Assembly (NCBI RefSeq): GCF_016775155.1
Contig: NZ_JAEUGD010000066.1
Coordinates: forward strand, 346,833-410,832
Direction: 5' to 3'
DNA: 64,000 bases
From: Fulvivirga marina
GTDB taxonomy: Bacteria; Bacteroidota; Bacteroidia; Cytophagales; Cyclobacteriaceae
Every line of letters starts with the position of its first letter. Within the stretch, counting starts at the first letter, position 1. Shown one piece after another: positions 44,475 through 54,441 of this stretch. The notes under the pieces were generated by a model that worked only from the letters and a program-made list of their open reading frames with translations, searched no databases and was not told where the DNA came from. Position numbers and translations under genes: made by a program.

Positions 44475-47156
44475 TCAAAAGTCCAATTCTATAGTATCTC
44501 CAATCCCATAGTCTCCATCACTCTTCCTTTTTGCTGCATCAGATCCTTCAGGAGCTTTTTCTACTTTACCTACCTCTTCGCTATTGTTTTCATTAACGAC
44601 ATCGCCTTCCTTTTGAGTCTCTTCTTCCTTTTCAAAATCTTCCCCCCCTATATATTTCACTTTCTTAATAGTCTCAGAATGCAATCTATTACCTATCGCC
44701 TTCCAACCTTTGACCTCAATAACTTCGTTAAGTGCTACCTCTTCTTTAAGTTTATCTTTGCTCTTCCCTTTAACATACTCCACTTCAACCAATGGCCTAT
44801 CTTTGGTGGATACTGCTATGAGTTTTGAACCTGATGATTCGCTAATAAAACTAAAAGCCTTATTAACTGAAGTCGTTTCAATTTTGAATCGCTTAACAAA
44901 GTAATTTTTGCTGTCACCGTCATAATGAACAGCCGAGATCACTTTTTTCGGGTCAAACCTTTCAATAAGCATCACTTTCCCCGGTTCATATCTATTTGTC
45001 AACTCATAGGACGTCAACTCATAGGTTCCATCTTTATAGATCACAAGAATATTATCGTCACCATTAAAATTACCTATAAGCGTACCTCTCTCATCTTTAT
45101 TTAACCTCCCGACAACTTCATCGTACCAAATATCCAAGCCACTCAACGTTGATACGCCTTCAGATTTTAATTCAATTCTTCTGACAGGATACTTAGTCAG
45201 TATATTACCTCCTGCTCCTCTTCCTTTGATGTCCAGATCTGCAAAATCAAAATCAAAGACCTTCTTTCTGGCTGAACTACCCGAGGTAAGCTTTACATTG
45301 ATAACCTCTGCCTCTCCATTAGGATTTGCACTCAAATAAAGTACTTTTGACCCCTTATTGCCTTTGGTGAGATCATATTCCTTATCTCTGGTAACTGCAG
45401 TGACGTTAAACCGTTTGATCATAGAACGTCCGGTTTTTCCATCAACATAGACCAAATTGTAGGTCATACGTTCATCACCTTTCTTCCAAACTCCCACATG
45501 TAGTATACCTTTCCCCATAAACACCTTTTCGGATATCCGGGAAACCACGCACTTACCATCCTTTCTAATAACGATGATATCATCCAAGTCCGAACAATCT
45601 GTTACAAACTCATCTTTTTTAATACCATAGCCCACAAAACCATCTTCGCGATTAACGTATAACTTCTGATTATTTGCAGCTACAATAGTTGTATCTATTG
45701 AGTCAAATGATTTGATCTCAGTTTTTCGCTCACGGTCTTTGCCATACTTTTCAAGTAGTTTTCCATAATAGTCTATGGCATATTCAATAATATGAGCCAG
45801 ATTATATTCTGTTTCTTTAAGTTCTTCCTCAAGCTTTCTCAGCATTTCATCAGCTTTAAAGGAGTCAAACTTAGAAATACGCTTAATTTTGATCTCTGTA
45901 AGTCGAACTATGTCTTCCTCTGTAATCTCACGATAAAATTGAGGTTTATAAGGGTCTAGACCTTTATCTATGGTATCAATTACCGCCTCCCAGGTTTCAC
46001 ACTCTTCAATATCTCGGTAAATGCGATTTTCGATAAATATTTTCTCTAATGAAGAAAAGAGTATTTTCTCCATTAATTCATGTTTTCTAATCTCAAGTTC
46101 CTGAGTAAGTAGGTCCACTGTTTGGTCAGTGTTCACCTTGAGGATCTCTTCTACCCCAATAAAGTGAGGCTTTTCATCAATGATTACACAAGCATTTGGA
46201 GATATGGAAACTTCACAATCCGTAAAAGCATACAGTGCATCAATGGTAATATCAGGAGACTGCCCGGAAGCTAAAGAGACCAGTATTTCAACATCCTTAG
46301 CTGTATTATCCACTACCTGCTTAATCTTTATCTTACCCTTATCATTGGCTTTGATAATGGACTCAATCAGACTCGTAGTGGTAGTACCATATGGTATATC
46401 CTTAATTACAAGGGTTTTCTTATCATATTCCTCTATCTTGGCCCTTACTTTCACCTTTCCACCGCGTACTCCATGATTATACTCAGAAAAGTCGGCCATA
46501 CCTCCTGTTGGAAAATCTGGGTAGATTTTAACTTTTTTATCCTTTAGTAGATCAATAGAGGCCTTAATCAATTCACAAAAGTTATGAGGAAGTATCTTGG
46601 TAGAAAGCCCTACCGCAATACCTTCAACTCCCTGAGCAAGGAGCAAAGGGAACTTAACGGGCAAAGTGACGGGTTCTTTCTTTCTTCCATCATATGATAG
46701 TTGCCATTCGGTAGTTTGAGGATTATAAACTACATCCAAAGCAAACTTTGACAAACGAGCTTCGATGTACCTTGGTGCAGCAGCGCCATCTCCAGTCCGT
46801 ATGTCACCCCAGTTACCCTGGGTTTCTATTAGAAGATCCTTCTGACCCAAATTTACAATAGCATCACCAATGGAAGCGTCACCATGTGGATGGTATTGCA
46901 TTGTACTACCTATAACATTAGCAACTTTATTGAAACGTCCATCATCCATCTCCTTGAGAGCATGCATTATACGCCTTTGTACGGGTTTAAACCCATCCTG
47001 AATGGCGGGCACCGCTCTTTCAAGAATTACATAAGATGCATATTCAAGAAACCAATTCTGATACATGCCCGATACCGGGGTAACATCATGAATTTTGTCC
47101 TCGTCATTATGTTCTTCTAATCCGTTATTGTTGCTGTCTAAATTATCCTCTGCCAT
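44475..47156 (-). CDS. parC: DNA topoisomerase IV subunit A
   Basis: 893 aa. The breakage-reunion domain carries the helical gate motif YHPHGDASIGDAIV and the catalytic Tyr130 in AAPRYIEARLSKFA, followed by the coiled-coil region (FDSFKADEMLRKLEEELKET) and the C-terminal beta-pinwheel. The tail is long, acidic and lysine-rich (EKEEETQKEGDVVNENNSEE). It pairs with parE upstream (77 bases away) to decatenate chromosomes. The parE neighbour supports ParC rather than GyrA. Confidence 0.95.
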   Translation of the reverse strand: MAEDNLDSNNNGLEEHNDEDKIHDVTPVSGMYQNWFLEYASYVILERAVPAIQDGFKPVQRRIMHALKEMDDGRFNKVANVIGSTMQYHPHGDASIGDAIVNLGQKDLLIETQGNWGDIRTGDGAAAPRYIEARLSKFALDVVYNPQTTEWQLSYDGRKKEPVTLPVKFPLLLAQGVEGIAVGLSTKILPHNFCELIKASIDLLKDKKVKIYPDFPTGGMADFSEYNHGVRGGKVKVRAKIEEYDKKTLVIKDIPYGTTTTSLIESIIKANDKGKIKIKQVVDNTAKDVEILVSLASGQSPDITIDALYAFTDCEVSISPNACVIIDEKPHFIGVEEILKVNTDQTVDLLTQELEIRKHELMEKILFSSLEKIFIENRIYRDIEECETWEAVIDTIDKGLDPYKPQFYREITEEDIVRLTEIKIKRISKFDSFKADEMLRKLEEELKETEYNLAHIIEYAIDYYGKLLEKYGKDRERKTEIKSFDSIDTTIVAANNQKLYVNREDGFVGYGIKKDEFVTDCSDLDDIIVIRKDGKCVVSRISEKVFMGKGILHVGVWKKGDERMTYNLVYVDGKTGRSMIKRFNVTAVTRDKEYDLTKGNKGSKVLYLSANPNGEAEVINVKLTSGSSARKKVFDFDFADLDIKGRGAGGNILTKYPVRRIELKSEGVSTLSGLDIWYDEVVGRLNKDERGTLIGNFNGDDNILVIYKDGTYELTSYELTNRYEPGKVMLIERFDPKKVISAVHYDGDSKNYFVKRFKIETTSVNKAFSFISESSGSKLIAVSTKDRPLVEVEYVKGKSKDKLKEEVALNEVIEVKGWKAIGNRLHSETIKKVKYIGGEDFEKEEETQKEGDVVNENNSEEVGKVEKAPEGSDAAKRKSDGDYGIGDTIELDF

Positions 47157-47233
47157 TTTTATTTTAAAAAATACTTATAGAAACAAGACCTTCCGACATA
47201 TGCTTGCTGCAGATGAAGACCTTTAATATAAAT

Positions 47234-49099
47234 TTAAGCTACAAGTCCTTCTACCGGGTCTTTTTCGACACGAAGGTTATCAACAATAAACCCTTGCCTT
47301 TCTGGCGTGTTTTTACCCATGTAGAATGACAATAGCTGTCCAATAGTGGTTTCTTTATTTAATATGATGGGGTCCAGGCGGATGTCTTCACCAATAAAAT
47401 TACCAAACTCCTCAGGTGATATCTCTCCAAGTCCTTTAAACCGGGTTATCTCTGGCTTACCTCCCAATTTTCCAATGGCCTCTTTTCTCTCTTCGTCAGA
47501 ATAACAGTATACTGTTTCTTTCTTATTTCGTACTCTAAAAAGCGGCGTATCCAGAATATAAACATGTCCCTGTTTGATCAATTCCGGAAAGAATTGAAGG
47601 AAGAACGTAAGCAATAATAGTCGAATGTGCATACCGTCAACATCGGCATCAGTGGCTATAACTATCTTTCTATATCTCAGGCCTTCAATACCATCTTCAA
47701 TATTCAGTGCATGCTGCAATAGATTAAACTCTTCATTTTCATACACCACCTTTTTTGTAAGGTTAAAGCAATTCAAGGGTTTACCCCTCAAACTAAAGAC
47801 AGCCTGGGTCTGTACATCCCTGGACTTAGTAATGGAACCACTGGCAGAATCTCCCTCGGTAATGAAGATCATAGTTTCATCAGCCCTGCCTCCTTTTTTA
47901 TCATTATAGTGAACCCTGCAATCTCTAAGTTTCTTATTGTGTAGGTTAGCTTTCTTTGCCCTATCATTAGCCAGTTTTTTAATTCCGGCTATTTCCTTTC
48001 TCTCTCTTTCTGATTGTAGTATTCTTTTCAATAGAGCGTCTGCTACCTCCGAATTTCTATGCAGGTAATTATCAAGCTCGGTTTTCAGGAAATCATTAAC
48101 GAATGTTCTCATGGTAGGTCCATCCGGGCCAACATTTTGAGATCCCAGCTTCGTTTTAGTCTGCGACTCAAAAACCGGCTCCTGCACCCTCACAGCTATA
48201 GCTCCGACTATTGAAGCCCTGACATCCGTTGCGTCAAAATCTTTTTTATAAAAATCCCTTATTGTTCTAACCACAGCTTCTCTTAAAGCAGCCAGGTGAG
48301 TACCTCCATGTGTAGTATTCTGTCCATTAACAAAGCTATAGTACTCTTCACCATACTGATTACAATGGGTCAATGCCACTTCTATATCATTACCCCTCAA
48401 GTGTATAATAGGGTATCTCAGATTTTCAACATCTGTCTTACGCTCTAACAGGTCTTTAAGACCATTCTCAGAGTGAAAGCGTTTACCATTGAAGTTGATC
48501 GTAAGGCCGGCATTTAGAAATGCATAGTTCCAAATAAGATCGTTGAGATACTCTGGTATAAAATGGAAGTTCTTAAACACAGTCTCATCTGGCTCAAAAA
48601 CGATTAAAGTTCCGTTTCTACCACTAGAGCTGGTTACTTCCTTATCATTAACTACGTTGCCCTGCTTGAACTCGGCCATTTTAGTCTGTCCGTCTCTGTA
48701 TGACTGCACCTTAAAATAATTAGAAAGGGCGTTTACAGCTTTGGTACCTACACCATTCAGACCCACCGACTTCTGAAAGGCTCCCGAATCATATTTACCC
48801 CCCGTATTTATTTTGGATACACAATCCACAACTTTACCTAACGGTATCCCTCTACCATAATCTCTCACTTCTACCCTATGATCAGTGATTTTTATATCAA
48901 TAGTTCTACCGTATCCCATCATGTGCTCATCGATACAGTTATCTACTACCTCTTTAACAAGAACATAAATACCATCATCCTGAGCTGATCCATCCCCTAG
49001 TTTACCAATATACATCCCTGGTCTGAGCCTGATATGCTCTTTCCAATCAAGGGACTTAATACTGTCTTCAGTATATTCAAAATTATTCTCTACAGCCAT
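47234..49099 (-). CDS. parE: DNA topoisomerase IV subunit B
   Basis: 621 aa. GHKL ATPase motifs: [17 protein letters not shown] (with the Mg-binding Asn), VRDYGRGIP and [14 protein letters not shown]. The TOPRIM part has [11 protein letters not shown] and [15 protein letters not shown]. The end matches the short ParE form ([19 protein letters not shown]). It supplies the ATPase and TOPRIM functions of topoisomerase IV. Confidence 0.96.
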   Translation of the reverse strand: MAVENNFEYTEDSIKSLDWKEHIRLRPGMYIGKLGDGSAQDDGIYVLVKEVVDNCIDEHMMGYGRTIDIKITDHRVEVRDYGRGIPLGKVVDCVSKINTGGKYDSGAFQKSVGLNGVGTKAVNALSNYFKVQSYRDGQTKMAEFKQGNVVNDKEVTSSSGRNGTLIVFEPDETVFKNFHFIPEYLNDLIWNYAFLNAGLTINFNGKRFHSENGLKDLLERKTDVENLRYPIIHLRGNDIEVALTHCNQYGEEYYSFVNGQNTTHGGTHLAALREAVVRTIRDFYKKDFDATDVRASIVGAIAVRVQEPVFESQTKTKLGSQNVGPDGPTMRTFVNDFLKTELDNYLHRNSEVADALLKRILQSERERKEIAGIKKLANDRAKKANLHNKKLRDCRVHYNDKKGGRADETMIFITEGDSASGSITKSRDVQTQAVFSLRGKPLNCFNLTKKVVYENEEFNLLQHALNIEDGIEGLRYRKIVIATDADVDGMHIRLLLLTFFLQFFPELIKQGHVYILDTPLFRVRNKKETVYCYSDEERKEAIGKLGGKPEITRFKGLGEISPEEFGNFIGEDIRLDPIILNKETTIGQLLSFYMGKNTPERQGFIVDNLRVEKDPVEGLVA

Positions 49100-49271
49100 T
49101 TAATTTAATATTATGTCTACTACTCGACAGGCGAATAAACACCAATTTTAAGATTAATTCAAGCATTTAAAAAGAAATGAATTCTCAAGGCATCTCCAGT
49201 AAGAATTCACATAGAAGTACCTAAATATCAGATAATTAGATTTTTAGTCTATAATAATTAACCAGAATTCA

Positions 49272-49715
49272 TTAAGAGGATGCCTGGTGTCGGATCAGCA
49301 ATACAGGAAGTGCTATTACCCATATAACTATCAACCCCAATGCCACATAGATCATATAACCAAAATTATCATAGTCAAAGTTCTCTCCACTATTGACTAA
49401 TGATATAAAGTTCCAAATTACAATAAAAAAGAAGTTAAGTACTCCGGCAAGACTTAACTGCCAGTTCGTCATTAAAGCGTTTAATGACTCCTTTCTGTAC
49501 CTCAAAGATCTAGACACGGTATATAAGGAAAAGTTGGCCACTACCAGCACGGCCAGAGATAAATAAAAGAAGGTTTCGCGACTCATATATGACATTCCCC
49601 CTCCGGTTTCAATTTCATAAGCAACCTGCTCTGGTAAACCAGCATAAGTATATAACAATACGGCTAAACCAACAATTAATGAAAGAAACCAGAAAGCTTT
49701 AACTAATCGCGTCAT
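49272..49715 (-). CDS. four-helix membrane protein, unknown function
   Basis: 147 aa with four predicted membrane segments (FWFLSLIVGLAVLLYTYAGL; FFYLSLAVLVVANFSLYTVS; NWQLSLAGVLNFFFIVIWNF; YMIYVALGLIVIWVIALPVL) and short loops. A family of this kind is frequent in Cytophagales, but I do not recognise a function. It lies between parE and the channel gene, with gaps of about 170 and 65 bases. Confidence 0.65.
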   Translation of the reverse strand: MTRLVKAFWFLSLIVGLAVLLYTYAGLPEQVAYEIETGGGMSYMSRETFFYLSLAVLVVANFSLYTVSRSLRYRKESLNALMTNWQLSLAGVLNFFFIVIWNFISLVNSGENFDYDNFGYMIYVALGLIVIWVIALPVLLIRHQASS

Positions 49716-49782
49716 ATAGAATCAAATTTTTGTGCGAAGTTATGTTTTTATTTAAAACAGAAGGGAGCAATTGCTAATTTTC

Positions 49783-50868
49783 TTATTTCTCCAAATCATA
49801 CTCACCCAAAATCACTCTCCATTCTCTTCCATTTATTTCACTAAGCAGAACTGGATTAATCCTCCCTCTTAGCTCACTATTTTTGGGCAACGAAAAGCTA
49901 TAGTATTGCGTTGCAAATTTAGAGGGGATAACAGCCACCTTAGAACCAAGGTCCAAATTCTTTATAGTGTACTTCATAATAGGCTCATCGTAAACAACGG
50001 CATTTACCTTTTCTCCTGCCAATTGTTGAAGGGCCATTTTTAAGTTATCTGTTTCTTCATGACCTATATTATTGTTTTCAAGGTATTGCTGCCCTGAAGA
50101 TGCTCTTACGGCCAAAGTATGTACCTTCTTCAGGTCTTTAGGCCCTTTTACTGCAAACTCGAGTTCATTAACCGTAAGCGAAGAGGCTATACTTGCTGTA
50201 AAACCACTAATTATAATAATTGCCGTAAACATCCATATTAATGCTACTACTCTTCCTCCAATGGTCTTTGGCGATTTATCCCCATACCCTACAGTTGTCA
50301 TGGTTACCGCAGACCACCACAGGCCATTCCATATGCCTTTCATACCTGGACCAAACTCTTCTTTATTTTGGCCCCTCTCAAAGAACCATACCAGTACACC
50401 GAAACTCAACAATACCAGTAACAGCAGTAAAACTGCCTTAAGGAATGCTAATGAAAAGAAATTAGACAAGAATGACAGCCATTTATTCTGTTGACTTTTA
50501 TCAACTGCAATAGCCAGGTTGGTAATAAAAAATGGTTGTGTAAAGTCGAACTGTTCCACCCGCTGACTGGTTACTGTCAATGGGTTAATACATACGTCAA
50601 CTTCACCTTGCCGCAAAGCACCCAACAATCCGTTCAGGTCATATTCCTTATATTCAAAATCGAGCCTTAACTCTTTCGCAATATTCTCCCACAGAGCTAT
50701 GCTAATGCCGGAGTACTGTCCATTTTCCTCCTTGATAATAAAGGGCGGTGTTTGCTTTACTCCTATAATCAGCTTTTTATTTGGCTGCTCCTTTGCTTCC
50801 TGAGCATTTAGCTGGCTTGTTCCTGTAACAATTAAAAAAAATAAAATGGTGAGAAGTCTGATAAGCAT
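49783..50868 (-). CDS. glutamate-receptor-like potassium channel
   Basis: 361 aa from the ATG at 50868 (an upstream in-frame start would add 20 residues that spoil the signal peptide). Order: signal peptide (LIRLLTILFFLIVTGTSQLN); first half of a SBP_bac_3 ligand-binding domain (LIIGVKQTPPFIIKEENGQY); a membrane segment (AFLKAVLLLLLVLLSFGVLV); pore loop with the K+ selectivity filter TTVGYGD at 191-197; a second membrane segment (VVALIWMFTAIIIISGFTAS); then the second half of the ligand domain (DLKKVHTLAVRASSGQQYLE). The arrangement, a bilobed binding domain split by a K+ pore, is that of bacterial GluR0-type channels. Ligand unknown; the ligand residues FDFTQPFF resemble amino-acid binding proteins. 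Confidence 0.9.
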   Translation of the reverse strand: MLIRLLTILFFLIVTGTSQLNAQEAKEQPNKKLIIGVKQTPPFIIKEENGQYSGISIALWENIAKELRLDFEYKEYDLNGLLGALRQGEVDVCINPLTVTSQRVEQFDFTQPFFITNLAIAVDKSQQNKWLSFLSNFFSLAFLKAVLLLLLVLLSFGVLVWFFERGQNKEEFGPGMKGIWNGLWWSAVTMTTVGYGDKSPKTIGGRVVALIWMFTAIIIISGFTASIASSLTVNELEFAVKGPKDLKKVHTLAVRASSGQQYLENNNIGHEETDNLKMALQQLAGEKVNAVVYDEPIMKYTIKNLDLGSKVAVIPSKFATQYYSFSLPKNSELRGRINPVLLSEINGREWRVILGEYDLEK

Positions 50869-50966
50869 TTTTACCGGGGTTCGTCGTTTTATACAATCCA
50901 ATTTATAAACTAATGTTAGCCAGACCATATCATTTTACCAAACCATGTTTTAAAAAACAGAGATTT

Positions 50967-50992
50967 AAACTAAATTTATTTAAGTTTAGTTT
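50967..50992. promoter_or_regulatory. imperfect palindrome in divergent promoter region
   Basis: AAACTAAATTTA-TT-TAAGTTTAGTTT: 11 of 12 positions mirror. It is in the 142-base space between the channel gene and the desaturase-family gene, 18 bases before the latter's start. It could be an operator or simply an AT-rich hairpin. Confidence 0.4.
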
Positions 50993-51010
50993 TTTAATAA
51001 AATCGCCCCA

Positions 51011-52258
51011 ATGGATATTAACCCAATAGTTCTCTCTATTCCTATTTATTTTTTGCTCATCGGAATAGAATTAATCATTCAACAAATCTCTAGAAAAAAG
51101 ATTTACCGGTTAAATGATGCCGTAACAAATATAAGCTGTGGTATCACTCAACAGCTTACCGGAGTATTCTTAAAAATTGTTGGAGTCGGTGTTTATTACA
51201 TGGTTTATGAATACCTGGCAATATTTGAGATCCCATCTAACTGGCTAACCTTTGTTATATTATTCTTTGCAGTGGACTTCTGCTATTATTGGGCTCATAG
51301 AATGAGCCATGAGATCAACCTTTTCTGGGGTGGACATGTGGTACATCACCAAAGTGAAGACTATAATTTTTCAGTAGCTCTTCGCCAGGGAAGCTTTCAG
51401 ATTCTTTGGACCTTTGCATTTAACCTCCCCCTGGCGGTTATCGGTTTTGATCCTGTAAATTTTGTATTTGTTTCGGCTTTGGTTACTATATACCAATTCT
51501 GGATACACACCGAGACCATTGGTAAAATGGGGTTCATTGAAAAATTTATGAACACACCTTCTCACCACAGAGTACACCATGGCAGAGACCCTAAGTATAT
51601 TGACAAAAACCACGCAGGAGTATTCATTATTTGGGATAAGATGTTTGGCACCTTTCAAAAAGAGGAAGAAAGGCCTACTTATGGTATTACGAAACCCATT
51701 AACAGCTGGAACCCAGTCTGGGTCAACCTGGATCACTATGTATGGATGTGGGGCTACTTAAAGAAAATCCCTAAATGGAAAGACAAACTAAAGTTTATGT
51801 TCTACAAACCCGGATGGTTCCCCGAATATATGGGTGGATATCAACCCGCGCCTGAGATAGATAAAGCACATTATAAAAAATTCAATACACTTACCCCTAC
51901 CCCTCTTAACCTCTACGTACTTTTCCAGTACTTAATAGCTTTAGGAGCAACCGCATTCTTTCTATTTCAGCAGGCTAATTTCTCATCTTGGGAGAAGATC
52001 GCTTTTGTTGTTGCTATCATAGCCACTATCATGAATTGCGGGGCATTATTTGAAATGAAAAATTGGGTATGGTTACTTGAAAAGGCAAGAATATTGGCAC
52101 TATCAGCTGGTGTTATTGCCTTGTCATATTATTTAAACCTGAACCACTGGTTTATCATAGTTTCTATTGCTTACTTTGTCGTATCTATGAGCTGGATGAT
52201 TTTGCTCAATTTTTCTGTAAATAAGAATCAACCTTTAGTTACCCTAAAAGAATCTTGA
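51011..52258 (+). CDS. sterol desaturase/fatty acid hydroxylase family membrane enzyme
   Basis: 415 aa, multiple membrane helices (PIVLSIPIYFLLIGIELIIQ at the N-terminus, four more at the C-terminus). The di-iron histidine boxes are HRMSH at 96-100, HVVHH at 109-113 and HHRVHH near 185-190, the pattern of the fatty acid hydroxylase superfamily. The extended C-terminal membrane part resembles alkylglycerol monooxygenase-type members. It would hydroxylate or desaturate a lipid; the substrate is unknown. It overlaps the next gene by 4 bases. Confidence 0.88.
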   Translation: MDINPIVLSIPIYFLLIGIELIIQQISRKKIYRLNDAVTNISCGITQQLTGVFLKIVGVGVYYMVYEYLAIFEIPSNWLTFVILFFAVDFCYYWAHRMSHEINLFWGGHVVHHQSEDYNFSVALRQGSFQILWTFAFNLPLAVIGFDPVNFVFVSALVTIYQFWIHTETIGKMGFIEKFMNTPSHHRVHHGRDPKYIDKNHAGVFIIWDKMFGTFQKEEERPTYGITKPINSWNPVWVNLDHYVWMWGYLKKIPKWKDKLKFMFYKPGWFPEYMGGYQPAPEIDKAHYKKFNTLTPTPLNLYVLFQYLIALGATAFFLFQQANFSSWEKIAFVVAIIATIMNCGALFEMKNWVWLLEKARILALSAGVIALSYYLNLNHWFIIVSIAYFVVSMSWMILLNFSVNKNQPLVTLKES

Positions 52259-52632
52259 AATTAAAGTATTGTATTTTCCTGATTATAATGGCTGGCCTTT
52301 ATTCGTGCAATAAGCCCGTTGATCTTCCCAACTTTGATGAAAGCAAATGGCAAAGCGATCACAATGGCTGTTTAGGTAGGCGATTGCAAATGATGAATAA
52401 CCTTAAACAATGCAAAGAACACATCAAAGGCCTGACTGAGGATGAAATAGTTCAGGTTTTAGGTAAACCTGACAAAAATGAGCTATATAAGCGGAACCAA
52501 AAATTCTATATATACGAAATAGCTAATGCGACCGAATGTGAATCAAGCAATGAAGAAGCTGAACATATATACCTCAATATACGCTTCAATGCCACTGGTT
52601 TAGCAAAAGAAGTATTAATATATAATGATTAA
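52255..52632 (+). CDS. small lipoprotein, BamE/SmpA-like
   Basis: 125 aa starting at a TTG whose last two bases begin the stop codon of the previous gene (TTGA). Lipobox-type signal (LIIMAGLYSC, Cys about 18). The short domain HIKGLTEDEIVQVLGKPDKN followed by a beta strand pair (KFYIYEIANATEC, HIYLNIRFNATGLAKEVLIY) resembles the SmpA/OmlA (BamE) fold. Translational coupling to the desaturase-family gene suggests a shared role, but no evidence beyond that. Confidence 0.65.
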   Translation: MKLKYCIFLIIMAGLYSCNKPVDLPNFDESKWQSDHNGCLGRRLQMMNNLKQCKEHIKGLTEDEIVQVLGKPDKNELYKRNQKFYIYEIANATECESSNEEAEHIYLNIRFNATGLAKEVLIYND

Positions 52633-52745
52633 CCTTCCGAATGAAAAAAACCATATAATCATCTAAAAATCAAAAGTTTATGATTTTTATAGAATAAAAA
52701 ACAATACCATTCGAATCCTTACTGCCTGTAAACTGTTATGAGAAG

Positions 52746-52770
52746 AAAGGGGCTTTATTTTCTCCCCTTT
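52746..52770 (+). terminator. hairpin terminator after lipoprotein gene
   Basis: AAAGGGG (52746-52752) / CCCCTTT (52764-52770) followed by five more T. A second AT-rich hairpin, TAAAAATCA / TGATTTTTA, lies upstream at 52664-52689 inside a longer CGAATG/CATTCG inverted repeat (52638-52643 and 52708-52713). Confidence 0.7.
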
Positions 52771-52806
52771 TTTTTGTAAATTATAACATACCTAATTTTG
52801 ATTTAT

Positions 52807-53235
52807 ATGAGCAGTATACAATTTCACCCCAATGAACTTCTCTTGATTTATCATGACCCAAGTTCAAGTACAGGCAAGCAAACACGCGCCTATGCACGAT
52901 CAGTAAGCAATCACGTCAATGAAGTCGACTTACATAATGTACGCTTTACAACTACACTGTGGAAGGAGATTCTTAATATGTTAGATTGCAAGCCAAAAGA
53001 TCTGCTCGACAAATCTAACCCTGAGTACCAGGCCAAAGTAAGAGGAAATACTTTTACTATGACCGGATGGTTAGAAGTACTCATGAACAACCCTCATTTA
53101 CTCAAAGCTCCAATAGCAGTATTTAATAACAGGGCTGTGGTTTGCCAAAAGCCTACCGATATACTTAAGCTTGAGGTAAATAGCAGAAGTTCATCAAAAG
53201 TACCTCCACACCTTCGCCCAAGAGTTATTGAGTAG
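52807..53235 (+). CDS. ArsC/Spx-fold protein lacking the catalytic cysteine
   Basis: 142 aa from the ATG at 52807 (a TTG three codons earlier is possible). The fold fits arsenate-reductase-like thioredoxin proteins: LLIYHDPSSSTGKQTRAYA at the N-terminus, LWKEILNMLDCKPKDLLDK in the middle and LMNNPHLLKAPIAVFNNRAV near the end. In ArsC the first motif is NPxCSxS; here the Cys is Ser (DPSSSTGKQ), so arsenate reduction by that Cys is not possible. Such Cys-less members are known in Bacteroidota but have no proven role. The 3' end overlaps the convergent gene at 53225 by 11 bases. Confidence 0.75.
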   Translation: MSSIQFHPNELLLIYHDPSSSTGKQTRAYARSVSNHVNEVDLHNVRFTTTLWKEILNMLDCKPKDLLDKSNPEYQAKVRGNTFTMTGWLEVLMNNPHLLKAPIAVFNNRAVVCQKPTDILKLEVNSRSSSKVPPHLRPRVIE

Positions 53236-53617
53236 CATCAGGCCCTGACACTGTCAGATCCAGATATACCGAGTCTTGCTGCAGCAGCAGTTCGAAAATA
53301 TAAGTATGAGGATTAAAGGCATTTGATTTAAAATGCTCTAAGATGCCTATGCTTTTTCCTTTATAGTAGACCATGAATGTATTGCTCCCTCTGGCTTCAT
53401 AGAGGACGTCAAGTTCACGCCCCTTCTCAAAAATGGTAATCGTATCTCCGGCAGCATCAGATGTCCAATCAATATGAACCCATGCAGGGTCAGCCTCTCC
53501 TCTGACATTAAGTAAAACATGGTTAGCAAAAAAGTATCTCCGAATGCTATCCTTGCTAAGATAAGTTAGCCAGAATATAACAGTGCAAATGCTCAGAATC
53601 CAAACAACAGCCCTCAT
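53225..53617 (-). CDS. membrane-anchored hypothetical protein
   Basis: 130 aa with one N-terminal membrane segment (VVWILSICTVIFWLTYLSKD) and a beta-rich exterior domain (DPAWVHIDWTSDAAGDTITI, LDVLYEARGSNTFMVYYKGK). Its ATG overlaps the stop of the CvfB-like gene by 4 bases, so both are co-translated. No family recognised. Confidence 0.6.
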   Translation of the reverse strand: MRAVVWILSICTVIFWLTYLSKDSIRRYFFANHVLLNVRGEADPAWVHIDWTSDAAGDTITIFEKGRELDVLYEARGSNTFMVYYKGKSIGILEHFKSNAFNPHTYIFELLLQQDSVYLDLTVSGPDATQ

Positions 53618-54441
53618 TTTAACCGGATGCCGTCTGATTCAATATTGATAACCTGATCTTTGTAAAGACCTCCAATAGCTTTTTTAAAAGCCTTTTTACT
53701 CATATTAAACTGTTTGGTTATAGCTTCAGGTTCAGACTTATCATGGTAGGGTAAAAAACCACCATGCTCACGTAGATTTTCCAAGACCACCTCTCTATTT
53801 TTATCAATTGCATCTACCCCGATCGAATTTAACGAAAGATCTATTTTCAAATCTTCCCTAATCTTCTTTATAAAACCTGTTTTCTCATCACCAACATTGA
53901 TAGGCTCAAAAACTTCATTGCGATAGATAAGACCCTTATGCTTATTGTTAATGACAGCTGAATACCCTGCCTCTGTCTCCGCATAAATCAGCAATTGAAC
54001 CTGATCACCTTCTTTAAGTTCTTCAAGATTCGCATTGCTCAAAAAGGTATTGATCTTACTTACTCCTATAAGCCGATCAGATTTATAATCAAGACAAACT
54101 CTTACAATGTAGTTGCGCCCAATTTGAAATGGGGTGTGCTGCTCTCTATTGGGTACAAAAAGATCCTTCTCCAATCCCCAATCCATAAAAGCTCCATGAG
54201 GTGTAAGGTCTTTAGTGGTAAGCGAAACAAAGTCCCCTACTTTACCTTTAGGCTCCAATGTGGTAGCCAAAAGTCTGTCTTCAGAGTCTTTGTGAATGAA
54301 TACCCTAAGGATATCCCCCACTTCCGTCCCTTCCGGAACATATTTTAACGGCAAAAGGATTTCCCCTAGTTCTGAATTCAGATAAACCCCAAAGTCTACT
54401 TCCTTGCCAACTTCGAGTTCGTAATAGTTACCTATTTCCAT
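53614..54441 (-). CDS. cvfB: CvfB-like S1 RNA-binding protein
   Basis: 275 aa from the ATG at 54441. Three S1-type domains and a C-terminal winged helix: first S1 (GNYYELEVGKEVDFGVYLNS), second (VGDFVSLTTKDLTPHGAFMD with WGLEKDLFVP), third (IYRNEVFEPINVGDEKTGFI), then KQFNMSKKAFKKAIGGLYKD as the winged-helix part. This order is that of CvfB/YitL, which binds poly(U) RNA. Likely an RNA chaperone or decay regulator. Confidence 0.88.
   Translation of the reverse strand: MEIGNYYELEVGKEVDFGVYLNSELGEILLPLKYVPEGTEVGDILRVFIHKDSEDRLLATTLEPKGKVGDFVSLTTKDLTPHGAFMDWGLEKDLFVPNREQHTPFQIGRNYIVRVCLDYKSDRLIGVSKINTFLSNANLEELKEGDQVQLLIYAETEAGYSAVINNKHKGLIYRNEVFEPINVGDEKTGFIKKIREDLKIDLSLNSIGVDAIDKNREVVLENLREHGGFLPYHDKSEPEAITKQFNMSKKAFKKAIGGLYKDQVINIESDGIRLK

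Noticed and set aside
52638-52713. Nested inverted repeats after the BamE-like gene as a riboswitch or mobile-element end
   Set aside because: Arms are short (6 and 9 bp) and AT-rich; more simply part of a tandem terminator region.
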